A stretch of DNA of 64,000 nt, from the NCBI GenBank assembly GCA_028752905.1, contig JAQNBH010000002.1, positions 39,702,349 to 39,766,348 of the forward strand, written 5' to 3'. The first letter of the stretch is position 1, and each line of letters opens with the position of its first letter. This DNA is from Cladorhizidae sp. MBARI D1340-BT2. Lineage: Eukaryota > Porifera > Demospongiae > Poecilosclerida > Cladorhizidae. Made by a program: the position numbers and the translations under genes. Of the stretch, positions 1 through 10,670 are shown piece after piece. The notes under the pieces were generated by a model. The model was not told where the DNA came from. It did no database searches and saw only the letters and a program-made list of their open reading frames with translations.

Positions 1-597
1 ATTGTACAGACATGTATATGATACTCATTGCAGGCATCAGAAAAGTGAAGCAGTCAGTGCCAATGATTAGTTGCTGTACATAGCAGCATGGAATTAAATA
101 AATTGTACCCAGCAGGTAAATGAGGTGATCAACATGGATAGAGCAAGTATCCAGTCCACAGGAGAGCCATGCATGGTTATAGACATCTGAAATTCTATTA
201 CTATGAAATTACGTTCGCTTTTTTTTTACTAGAAGGATTGCTGAAGCCTTCATGTATATATAGTGTGATAACCCTGCACCAATACCAGATCCCACCATTA
301 AGCCATTTATATATAAGAACAGCAGGTTATATGACACTGTGTGCAACACTGAAAATTTGATGTTAATTTTACGATATTCCATTACGTGTTTTTTTCCTGG
401 CCTCACTCAAAGACAAAAATATTTATGGAAATAAAATATTGAGTAACATTAAAGTGTCAATGGAGACCTACATGCCTGAGATATAGTTTTTATAAAATGT
501 TGAGTCTTTCTTGCCCCATATGTAGTGAAAGGGAAATTCCGTTACCACGTGATCAAATCAAATAATAATGTTAATAATAATGACGATGATGATACAT
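1..597. other. Unit A head spacer, no gene seen
   Basis: AT-rich non-repetitive DNA shared by all five units. Short frames here are below 66 codons, occur on both strands and resemble no family I know. A stretch of direct homopolymer runs and a TATATATA segment near 254 are the only local features. Confidence 0.6.
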
Positions 598-665
<68 letters not shown>

Positions 666-697
666 CAATAAAAATAATAACAATAACAATAATAATA

Positions 698-782
<85 letters not shown>

Positions 783-836
783 TATAATAATAATAATAAT
801 AATTAAAATAATAACAACAACAACAACAATAATAAT
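598..836 (+). repeat. (TAA)n microsatellite, first run, unit A
   Basis: Nearly pure TAA with interruptions such as AAC and a TATAA phase shift near 690-700. It is followed by a short ACG/ATG-rich tail to about 862. Apparent poly-Asn, poly-Ile and poly-Leu frames over it are artefacts of the triplet. Confidence 0.97.
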
Positions 837-1931
837 GATGACGGCCACGACGACGACGATGATAAACTTTTTCATAATTTCAAGCTTATAGAGGGGTTGC
901 CCCCCCCCCCCCTTCAAGTGGCACTCTATACAAGACACTCTTTGTGTCAGTCTGCCAGGCCCTTTGGAATGCAGTGATTGGGTAAAGGGTCAAATACAAC
1001 ACGGGGAATTCAACCTTTGACCTGTGAGATCACAATGTCATTGCTAGTGTTTGAGAGTCTGTCTAGCAAGACTGGCTGTCACACACCTCACATATGTAGA
1101 CCAATATCAGCACTAGTCTTGTACAGACCCTTTACCAATTTAAAGAATCGACAGATCTACAGAGGCAAAATGCTCGGAATGTCCCCCTTCAGATCCCGTT
1201 TAGAGATATCCAATCAGAACGTGCATAAGTTCTTACACTGCATATCAACACGCGTATAAGTTTTCTGCTACCTGCTTCTTTTGAGGTTCTTCCAGATGAT
1301 CTGAACCATCTTTATTACAGGACCTGTTTCACTCTCCAGACCTGTCTTTGTATTGTCATCAAGCACCTTAGTTACATTAGTAACAGGAAGGAAGAAAGAA
1401 AACAGTTTTATTTAAAAAAAAGGATAAACTATGTTGGTAAAAATATCAGGCAACGAGCTGGACACACGTATGCAGGCAGCTTTGAGTTTGATGATCCTTT
1501 AAATCATGTTCACCATCAAGCTATACAATAAGTATAGGTGCACAAGTTGAAATGGTAAAGGGTCATCTTTTAACAAGCTGTGGTCCTACGGCTACCTCTT
1601 GTTTCCTTTCCTTTTTAACCAAATTACAACCAAAAAAATTAAATTTTTATTGTTTGTTTGTCGTTTGTGTATGTTTCAGATGTTGTTTGCAGGAAAGAGC
1701 ACAAAGTTAACTCAGAGCTTCAGAGATGTCTGGAGTCGAAAACACTTTTCCTATTCGTTAATTTTCGTACAATTACTTTCAACTCGCGTCATCAAATGTA
1801 CTGGGGAATTCCCCTTTGAACACCTTCATGCTTTTATAATCATCAGGAATACTTCAGTCTTCATCGCCTTGGAGACAAAAGTCCTCCCATTGAAATGTTG
1901 GCAATAAAAGCAATGAGAAATCTACAGAGCA
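837..1931. other. Spacer between TAA run and 37-bp array, unit A
   Basis: Non-repetitive DNA present only in units A and B. It contains a C-run at 901-912 and the 11-mer GGTAAAGGGTC at 981-991 facing its reverse complement at 1126-1136, with another copy at 1554-1564. That inverted pair resembles the ends of a very small non-autonomous element. No coding region is supported. Confidence 0.6.
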
Positions 1932-2951
1932 ACACTACACACACCAGCACATGCCAGTTCTTATACATACACTACACACACCAGCACATGCCAGTTCTTA
2001 TACATACACTACACACACCAGCACATGCCAGTTCTTATACATACACTACACACACCAGCACATGCCAGTTCTTATACATACACTACACACACCAGCACAT
2101 GTCAGTTCTTATACATACACTACACACACCAGCACATGCCAGTTCTTATACATACACTACACACACCAGCACATGCCAGTTCTTATACATACACTACACA
2201 CACCAGCACATGCCAGTTCTTATACATACACTACACACACCAGCACATGCCAGTTCTTATACATTCACTACACACACCAGCACATGCCAGTTCTTATACA
2301 TACACTACACACACCAGCACATGCCAGTTCTTATACATACACTACACACACCAGCACATGCCAGTTCTTATACATTCACTACACACACCAGCACATGCCA
2401 GTTCTTATACATACACTACACACACCAGCACATGCCAGTTCTTATACATACACTACACACACCAGCACATGCCAGTTCTTATACATACACTACACACACC
2501 AGCACATGCCAGTTCTTATACATACACTATACACACCAGCACATGCCAGTTCTTATACATACACTACACACACCAGCACATGCCAGTTCTTATACATACA
2601 CTACACACACCAGCACATGCCAGTTCTTATACATACACTACACACACCAGCACATGTCAGTTCTTATACATACACTACACACACCAGCACATGCCAGTTC
2701 TTATACATACACTACACACACCAGCACATGCCAGTTCTTATACATACACTACACACACCAGCACATGCCAGTTCTTATACATACACTACACACACCAGCA
2801 CATGCCAGTTCTTATACATACACTACACACACCAGCACATGCCAGTTCTTATACATACACTACACACACCAGCACATGCCAGTTCTTATACATACACTAC
2901 ACACACCAGCACATGCCAGTTCTTATACATACACTACACACACCAGCACAT
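1932..2951 (+). repeat. 37-bp minisatellite, unit A, about 27 copies
   Basis: Each monomer contains CCAGTTCTTATACATACACT followed by an ACACACACCAGCACATG tail, 37 bp in all. Because 37 is not a multiple of three and the monomer has no plus-strand stop, all three plus frames stay open and give false proteins of over 300 residues with a 37-residue period. Variants such as TACATTCACT, CACATGTCAG and CACTATACAC mark individual monomers and are useful for tracing exchange between units. Confidence 0.97.
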
Positions 2952-3090
2952 GTCCAGGCTAAAAGTGGTCCAGTCTAAAAGTGGTCCAGGCTAATGTGGT
3001 CCAGGCTAATGTGGTCCAGGCTAATGTGGTCCAGGCTAATGTGGTCCGGACTAAATGTGGTCCAGGCTAATGTGGTCCAGGCTAAAAGTG
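2952..3090 (+). repeat. 15-bp minisatellite, unit A, about 9 copies
   Basis: Monomer AATGTGGTCCAGGCT with variants ending AAGCT, GGACT or carrying AAAAGTGG. The array is short here and reads identically to the array in unit E. It joins the 60-bp array directly at CTAAAAGTG/CCATGAG. Confidence 0.95.
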
Positions 3091-4115
3091 CCATGAGCTA
3101 ACTCAGAGGCAACCACATGTCTCCTGTACAGACCTACTCTCTCACTGGTGCCATGATCTAACTCAGAGGCAACCACATGTCTCCCGTACAGACCTACTCT
3201 CTCACTGGTGCCATGAGCTAACTCAGAGGCAACCACATGTCTCCCGTACAGACCTACTCTCTCACTGGTGCCATAAGCTAACTCAGAGGCAACCACATGT
3301 CTCCCGTACAGACCTATTCTCTCACTGGTGCCATGAGCTAACTCAGAGGCAACCACATGTCTCCCATACAGACATACTCTCTCACTGGTGTCATGAGCTA
3401 ACTCAGAGGCAACCACATGTCTCCCGTACAGACCTACTCTCTCACTGGTGCCATGAGCTAACTCAGAGGCAACCACATGTCTCCCATACAGACCTACTCT
3501 CTCACTGGTGCCATGAGCTAACTCAGAGGCAACCACATGTGTCCAGTACAGACCTACTCTCTCACTGGTGCCATGAGCTAACTCAGAGGCAACAACATGT
3601 CTCCCGTACAGACCTACTCTCTCACTGGTGCCATGAGCTAACTCAGAGGCAACCACATGTCTCCCATACAGACCTACTCTCTCACCTTGTGCCATGAGCT
3701 AAGTCAGAGGCAACCACATGTCTCCCGTATAGACCTACTCTCTGACTGGTGCCATGAGCTAACTCAGAACTCAGAGGCAACCACATGTCTCCCGTACAGA
3801 CTTACTCTCTCACTGGGCCATGAGCTAACTCAGAGGCAACCACATGTCTCCCATACAGACCTACTCTCTCACTGGTGCCATGAGCTAACTCAGAGGCAAC
3901 CACATGTCTCCCGTACAGACCTACTCAGTCACTCGTGCCATGAGCTAACTCAGAGGCAACAACATGTCTCCCGTACAGACCTACTCTCTCACTGGTGCCA
4001 TGAGCTAACTCAGAGGCAACCACATGTCTCCCGTACAGACCTACTCTCTCACTGGTGCCATGAGCTAACTCAGAGGCAACCACATGTCTCCCATACAGAT
4101 CTACTGTCCCACTAG
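3091..4115 (+). repeat. 60-bp minisatellite, unit A, about 17 copies
   Basis: Each monomer contains CACTGGTGCCATGAGCTAAC and ACATGTCTCCCGTACAGACC. Distinctive monomers include GATCTAAC, ATAAGCT, CCTATTCTC, a TGTCATGAG change and a CACCTTGTGCC variant near 3684. An 8-bp insertion near 3770 and a 1-bp loss near 3815 break the minus-strand frame that stays open in units B, C and D. Confidence 0.96.
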
Positions 4116-5540
4116 TGACCTGAAAATAAGGCAACATAAATAAATAATTTATAAGCTGATGTCCAAGTAGCAGATGACATAACTGAGTGTGTGTTAATGG
4201 TCTGTATTTGTGCAGCAGGACATTGTCTTGTCTTGAGTGAGTGAGGCACCTTAACAAGGTACAGGGGTCAGGGTTTGAGCTGGAGATAACAAATAAATAT
4301 TAGAGATGGGAGAGGGAGGGGGTATCCTTTTTGCCCCCCCCCCCCCCAATATAAATCTCTGGGGGGTAAACAGGGGAGAGTTGGCTGATAGCCACAACTC
4401 TGCGAGGCACAGTTGACGTGATATCAGAAACTGAGCCCCTCTAGGTCCTCCCCTCCCCCTCTCTCACGCACACTCAGCATATTCACAAGATAACAATGCT
4501 TCATTAAATAATACATCTGTAGACCACACACATCTGTTGACCCTTTACCAACTGAAACATCATCCAGTTCATGCCTTTCTAGGTGAGGGGAAACCCCCAT
4601 TTCCACCTAAGGATTACTGTACTTACTGTGAGCTACACCCTCACAAAGTTGGTAAAGGGTTCACTCACGAGAAATAGAATACCTGCATTTCATGAGGAAC
4701 ACATATCCACATGTGAACACACCGTCTCAGCATGGCTCTAGAGAGATCTCCTAGTAGTATTGTGAATTGTGCTGGACCGTTAGCTAGCTAGTGATTTCTA
4801 TTCCCATGCCCTGTCTCCCTACTTGAATAAGGCTAAAAGGACAACTTGCGTCCAGCACCTGCAACTATGCCATGAATCACTCCACCTCATAGCAATAGTA
4901 GAGCACAGACTGAAGACATCTTCCTGAGAACATGACCAGCTAATATGCCCAGACTTCAGCACCTCCCACACAAAACACACCTGCTGATTATGAGTCTCTG
5001 GCAAGCACTGCAGTTGCTCGCCAGACACCATCCCAAATTACCTTTATACAATGGGTGTGGTCTCTTCAAACCACACCCTTACTTCGGGGGAAATTGATAT
5101 CGCTCATTTTTTTCATAGAACAAACTGAAAAGAGGTGTGGTTATCAGACACAGCTAATATGCCTAGACTTCAGCACCTCCCACAACAAAGCATATTAGAC
5201 AGACATGCGTAATTAGCAAGTGCATTACAAAACCACGACTCTTTCCCCACAATAATTATTACAGACATATTGCCTCAAGGAAACTATCCTCCATACAGTA
5301 ATGATAGCAACATTAATTGCAAAGGCAGTATAATAGTGTGATCATTATAAAGAGTCTTATAAGTGGGTGTGGTCTACTAACACTTTTCTGTCTTGTTTCT
5401 ATTAGCAGCTACTTACAAGAAGTTACACAGTGTAACTCCAGAACAATATACCCAATCATGGATGCCACACTTTACCATATTTAGGACACACATGTCCCTA
5501 TGCATAATTATGTCACACACACACACATACACATACATAC
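4116..5540. other. Spacer between 60-bp and 46-bp arrays, unit A
   Basis: Shared by A to D. It holds a C-run at about 4336-4348, an inverted pair GACCCTTTACC (4539-4549) and GGTAAAGGGTT (4651-4661), a small hairpin with arms GGGTGTGGT (5053-5061) and ACCACACCC (5070-5078), and two imperfect direct copies of a roughly 40-bp segment beginning AGCTAATATGCC near 4938 and 5152. I see no convincing coding region. Confidence 0.55.
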
Positions 5541-5955
5541 ATATGTCCCCATGTATTTAATTTAATATACACACACATAGATACATGCATCATATGTCCC
5601 TATGTATTTAATATACACACACATAGATACATGCATCATATGTCTATGTATTTAATATACACACACATAGATACATGCATCATATGTCCCTATGTATTTA
5701 ATATACACACACATAGATACATGCATCATGTGTCCCTATGTATTTAATATACACACACATAGATACATGCATCATATGTCCCTATGTATTTAATATACAC
5801 ACACATAGATACATGCATCATATGTCCCTATGTATTTAATATACACACACATAGATACATGCATCATGTGTCCCTATGTATTTAATATACACACACATAG
5901 ATAAATGCATCATATGTCCCTATGTATTTAATACACACACACATAGATACATGCA
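5541..5955 (+). repeat. 46-bp minisatellite, unit A, about 9 copies
   Basis: The monomer combines ATGTCCCTATGTATTTAATA with ACACACACATAGATACATGC and ATCAT. It is AT-rich and contains an embedded CA run. Units B, C and D have more than twice as many copies. Confidence 0.95.
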
Positions 5956-6033
5956 GTTATCTGGTGTTGCTGAAGGTTTGTCATAAGCCTAAGCTTCTAA
6001 GGAAAATTACTGATAACTAAAATATAATGATGA

Positions 6034-6083
6034 GGATGATGATGATGATGATGATGATGATAATAATAAAAAATAAAAAATAA

Positions 6084-6149
<66 letters not shown>

Positions 6150-6166
6150 ACTACTAATAATAATAC

Positions 6167-6219
<53 letters not shown>

Positions 6220-6236
6220 ATAATAATAATAATAAT
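6034..6236 (+). repeat. (ATG)n/(TAA)n/(TAC)n microsatellite, second run, unit A
   Basis: An ATG triplet run passes into TAA and then into TAC/ACT triplets near 6147-6220. The ACT-rich segment is seen only in unit A, so this run has diverged from the pure TAA runs at the same place in B, C and D. Confidence 0.95.
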
Positions 6237-6757
6237 AGTCAATATTATTATTACATATATTGGAGGTGTGGTCACTATATTGGGGTGACTGTTGTGTTAA
6301 AGTTGCAGACAAGCAACAAAGTTGATGCCTCAGCTGACACTGGCATTATAAAATGCTGGTATTATTAATGCATTATTGAGCTGAGGTGCAGTAGGTGTGG
6401 CTGGGGGAGGAAGAGGAAAGGTGCGGGGAAGAACACTTTTTGGCTTCCCTTTCTTTAGATAGGACAAGGAAGACTGGAGAGATAAAAATGGCCAAACATG
6501 AAGTTAGTGACTGCCAGTGAGTTTAGCACGTATTGGACCTTGAAAATGTATTTATTAATTTATTTATTTATTGTAGCCTGCATGTTGAAATCCTGGCAGA
6601 GTGCACTGTGCACTCCAATATGATCTACTTGAAGGCCACACAATTATAATATCTCAAATTTCAGTTGTTGAACTTCCTTCCCTAAACACAGTGGGAGAAG
6701 CAGAATTGAGAGATGATCCTTTGAAGAAATCTTGTAATGGGGGGGGAAATGGGCACC
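6237..6757. other. Spacer, unit A, no gene seen
   Basis: Shared non-repetitive DNA with GGTGTGG motifs, an ATTTATTT run near 6550 and a G-run near 6739. It ends at the TTAA used as the target of the piggyBac-like insertion. Confidence 0.55.
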
Positions 6758-6761
6758 TTAA

Positions 6762-7674
6762 CCCTTTAACGGATACCTTAACCCTTTAACGGATGTAAGC
6801 GCCATATGGCGGAGGAGCTCACTATAAATCACTCGTTGATCGTAGAGCAATAATTTAAATATCTAAAAAAAACCTACGTTAATACTCCACATACACTAGA
6901 AATTTCAAATCCGTAAACGTCCAGGAAGTAAGAGAAAAGGGCGCGGTTAGTTGGGTTAGTCGGTTGAGCCACGCCCTGGAAAATGTCCAGAACTCTCGAA
7001 GAAGTGCTTGCTGAGGTTGCAGACTACGATATTGCCCCCCTTTCCAAGGATGAATCTGAGGAAGAAGAGGGTGAAGGCATCTATGCTTACCTGGAAAACG
7101 CGAGCTCCAACAGGACCGCCATGGAAAGCTTGGCCATGGAGGCAGGCTGCATCTGATAGCGATTTCCTGCTCTCTGATGAGGAAGACATGGGCCAGAAAG
7201 ACCACGAAGGCTTCCCAGGTTTGGGAAAGTATATATGTAGTTGCAGTAATGTATTAGCATGTGGTTGACCATTAGAAAGATTTTTTTGTTCAAATACAAG
7301 TGTAAACTTTGTGCTAAATAACCTATTCCAAGTGATTGTTCTTACTCTAACTCTATCATATTCATCTCAGATTCTCTGAACTTTCTCTAGCACTGTAACA
7401 GTTATCTATAGAGTGTGTGTGTCATGTAAAACAAAGAAAAAATATGTTCTTGTATTGATAAACAAGTTATAAACACTATAATTCTATATAATGATATTCA
7501 TGTTTGTGGTTTTTGTTTGTGTGGTTACATTTGTGATTTGATAATTTACCACACTGTTTGTAAACAATGGTGCTATCACATACCTCAATTACAAGGGGCA
7601 CATATGCATTCCTGATTTATATAGATTTTTAACTGAAATTGTTATTTTCTTTCTGGAATCCATCCATGAAAGGG
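6762..7674 (+). mobile_element. piggyBac-like element, internally deleted, unit A only
   Basis: The insert is flanked by TTAA at 6758-6761 and 7675-7678. Units B, C and D have the same flanks joined by one TTAA (for example 23960-23963), which is a clean empty site. The left end CCCTTTAACGGATG (best at 6782) pairs with the right end read on the other strand, CCCTTTCATGGATG. Use of TTAA and ends starting CCC are known piggyBac traits. A 12-bp palindrome CGCCATATGGCG lies at 6800-6811. At about 0.9 kb it is far shorter than an autonomous element and carries only the start of a reading frame. The left end with its TTAA is tandemly duplicated over 20 bp (6755-6774 and 6775-6794). Confidence 0.88.
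6983..7156 (+). pseudogene. Truncated piggyBac-like transposase N-terminus
   Basis: A 57-codon frame starts with MSRTLEEVLAEVADYD and includes an acidic stretch KDESEEEEGEG. A second acidic stretch SDSDFLLSDEEDMG follows in another frame at about 7147-7188, so a frameshift lies near 7140-7150. Acidic N-terminal regions before the DDD catalytic core are usual in piggyBac transposases, and the frame sits inside a TTAA-flanked element with matching ends. No catalytic domain follows, so the copy cannot encode an active transposase. The family assignment rests mainly on the ends and the target site. Confidence 0.6.
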
Positions 7675-8019
7675 TTAAGCTGCAATGACCTTTAAACCTT
7701 CGTGCTTTAATAATATATATGACTGGATTGGGTGGAGGGGGGGGGGAGGATTTTCTTAGAAGATCTCCCGCCATTCTGACCCCCTTTCCTCTGTACGAGG
7801 TACGAGGCCCAGTACATAACAATTATTGACGATAAAAAATGGCTAAAGAGAAGTAGAATCAAACAATAATGAATGAGAGGCAGTCACTTCCATGACTAAA
7901 ACTTGAGGAGTGAAGGAAGTGGGCAACCACTGCTGTTTGAATTAGGTCTCTACAAGAACTCTAACCACTGTCTCTCTAGCCACTGTCAAAAACTAACAAC
8001 AACCTATGACTTTACAGTT

Positions 8020-8067
8020 ACCTTCTCAATAATAGACTTGAAATTGTAAGTTGATTATTGAGAAGGT
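8020..8067. repeat. Hairpin-forming inverted repeat, unit A copy
   Basis: Two 20-bp arms (8020-8039 and 8048-8067) separated by 8 bp. The arms differ at two positions here. The same structure is perfect in unit B (24304-24351). Confidence 0.85.
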
Positions 8068-8689
8068 TATTGTAATGTTATTATGTCAACTGAGAGTTCA
8101 TTGAGAAACTAGACTATTGCAACCAAGCCACCTGGCTATACTAAGTCAACCATAGATATCTTATTACAATGACCTTCTCACCAGAGATTAAATTTCAAGT
8201 TGATTTATTGTAATATCGTGATGTCAACTGAGAGTTGGTTAGATATCTCACCTGAACTTTTGGATGCACACTCCCTCAGCTTCCAATTGCTTTAGGTCTT
8301 CCAGAGGTGCGGTAAGGTACATCTAATTCTGCTGTTCCTCTGCTAACACGAAAGATCTTGTTTCAGTGAATGCACGACCCTTTTCCATTTACCCTGGGGA
8401 AAAGGTAAAGGATCGACAATTCGTGAAATTTGCGCGGTCAGTAATTTTGTCCAGCGTATTTTAGTCTCGATGCAATATAATTATAGGCAAGCTAGATAGT
8501 TATATTTACAAGCGACTTGTAATCTGCTTGCTGGGGTTCAGCAACTACGAGACTCTCTTTTCATAGATTATGCTGCGACAACTTTAGGGCGACTAATTAT
8601 CTGTGGACAACACCCTTCACGGATTCACTGCGCAGCTACAGTGCCTAATTAGTATATATATAAAGTATCGCAGTTTCTTTTCTTTTTTT

Positions 8690-9371
8690 TAGGATTGATA
8701 CCCCAGGAAGCTTTATATTTTTATCAGCCAAGTTTGGTGGCAGGGCATGAATGGAAGAGGCAGGAAATCTTTCCTCGCATCCTTGATCGCAGATTTTTAA
8801 ACCTCCCTGTCTCTGGTCATTATTCTCATCACTATGAATGCAGCAAAGTAAGTCTTGCATGAGCTTCATGTTTATAATTAAGACTTAGAGCCTTGGTAGA
8901 GGATCAGCTACAGCTACTTTCAAATATGTGCTAACATTTGCACATGATATGGAGGAATAATCAAATGCTACTCTATTGCTACAAGTATAATCCAACAAAT
9001 TGCAGATTGCCTGCAGGTCCTCTTTATTTCTTAGAAGAAGATTCTCAGTAGACAAACTGAGTGTAAACTATATAATTTGCTAGAATTAAATACAGCTGCA
9101 TTAGCTAAAGGTTTTGATACACTTGCATAAGTCCTATAATTATGTATACATATATATATAAATAAGGTTGCAGAGTATTAAGCTGTAGCACAGTGCAACC
9201 ACTGTTAGCTGAATAGGGGAATTTAATTTTTGAGTTGAGGCCACTGGCTGGTCCCCAGCTGGCAGGTTCTCCATTGCCACCATGAGCACCTTCTCTATCT
9301 AAACTTTTCTCTCCACAGAGTGAGCCTTTCATGAAAGCAGTTGACCATTCACTTCTTTGCAGAGAAAGCAT
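8690..9371 (-). pseudogene. Possible decayed multi-part coding region, unit A
   Basis: Three minus-strand stretches have ordinary amino-acid composition and are kept in all four full units: about 9371-9150 (starts MLSLQRSEWS), about 9080-8885 (contains LLLRNKEDLQAICNLLDYTC) and about 8869-8690 (starts MKLMQD). They are separated by stops or frame changes. In the last stretch the A and B copies differ almost only by amino-acid-changing substitutions, which argues against current selection. I do not recognise a family. It may be chance. Confidence 0.2.
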
Positions 9372-9869
9372 GTAGCTGCTGCACCAGCTCAGCCAGGCTC
9401 AGTCACACACACGTACACACACATGCATACACACACACGACTATTCTGTTGATGTTCCTTACCAATTCTTGTGCTTGGCTGAATTAAAGAAACAGCCATG
9501 GGATTCTTATAATAGCAAATTTATGAACATGGACATGGTATATGTAAGTTACAATATCACAAGGAGGGAAAAGTAACATAACAGACAGGATGAAATGTTT
9601 CTCCCATATGTTCCATCCTTATTTGTTCAATCACCCGGTGTGTGTGTGTGTGTATGGTGTGGTTGTGTGGTGTCGGTGGATAAATAGACAAAAAAGATAA
9701 AAAATATAGAAAACCAAAACCAGAACTTGATCGAATTTCCTCATCAAAATATACAGCAACAAATAAATGCACTTGCTTATGAAGTCAACTACTGCACGGA
9801 CAGGTAAATGAACTTTATTATGTATTTTTGGACTACAATACATAATCTCCATTATATTACAGCTGGTGC

Positions 9870-10095
9870 ATAGGTGTCTGGGCAGGTGTCTGGGCATGTA
9901 ACATCCCACACTACTGATGCACCACACTTTCATGGGACCAAACTGATGCCATCCGGCTGTTTGCCATTTGATCTGAACACTCCATTGGGTTCGAGTTGAG
10001 ATGGGATCTTTGCAGATGCCACTGGGATGACATTGAGCCAAGCACCAGATTATTTCCATGCCGTTAGCAAACATGCACGATAAGTTTCAGAACTA
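9870..10095 (-). pseudogene. Retrotransposon C-terminal remnant, unit A
   Basis: Minus-strand translation in shifting frames gives TYRACLLTAWKESGAWLNVIP, then SAKIPSQLEPNGVF, then GKQPDGISL. These match, in order, segments of the plus-strand retrotransposon fragment in unit B (27171-27500), which has GAWLHALP, SAKIPSYLEP and GKRPDG. The segment containing the CCHC zinc-finger-like motif is missing between the first two blocks. Frameshifts make it non-functional. Confidence 0.6.
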
Positions 10096-10343
10096 GCGTC
10101 ACTCAGCAGCTGAATGTAGTAGTAGTGGAGAAGAGAAGGAAGGAGATGAAAGTAATAGTTTGGGAATGCAAAATGCATGACGGAGGAGATGCAATGCATC
10201 ACGAGCATGGAGGTAACTAAGTCTCTCTCCCAAACATGCACAATGAATCCATCTTCTTCCCAACAATGCCTTTCACTCCACCAATCAGTGAACCCAAAAG
10301 GGTGGATGACCCTGGGTGAAACATAAATAAATCAAAAAATTAA

Positions 10344-10349
<6 letters not shown>

Positions 10350-10422
<73 letters not shown>

Positions 10423-10502
10423 GTTGTTGTTGTTGTTTGATATATATTGTTTGTTTGATATATATAAATTGTTTGATATATAATAATAATATTAAAAAAA
10501 AA

Positions 10503-10534
<32 letters not shown>

Positions 10535-10562
10535 TAACAATAAAAATAACAATAATAATACT

Positions 10563-10629
<67 letters not shown>

Positions 10630-10670
10630 TTAATAAAAAATAAAATAAAATAAAAATAATAATAATAATA
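10350..10670 (+). repeat. (TAA)n microsatellite, third run, unit A
   Basis: TAA runs interrupted by a TTGTTGTTG and ATATAT-rich segment at about 10422-10490, the latter not seen in the other units. Confidence 0.95.

Larger units (their letters stand above)
7679..9869. other. Long spacer, unit A, with hairpin and minus-strand remnants
   Basis: Shared by A to D. It contains a G-run near 7737, the hairpin at 8020-8067 and a second partly matching inverted copy near 8165-8215, a palindromic stretch near 8388-8425 in which CGACCCTTTTCC faces GGTAAAGGATCG, a CA-rich stretch at 9402-9437, a (GT)n run near 9640, and the minus-strand remnants listed separately. I see no intact gene. Confidence 0.5.

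Noticed and set aside
1895..2994. Three overlapping plus-strand frames of over 300 codons over the 37-bp array, and equivalents up to 472 codons in the other units
   Set aside because: A 37-bp monomer without plus-strand stops keeps all three frames open and gives a 37-residue periodic product. Nothing outside the repeat supports a gene.
3091..4115. CRISPR array, because monomers are regular and 30-60 bp long
   Set aside because: There are no unique spacers between repeats, no cas genes, and the context is eukaryotic.
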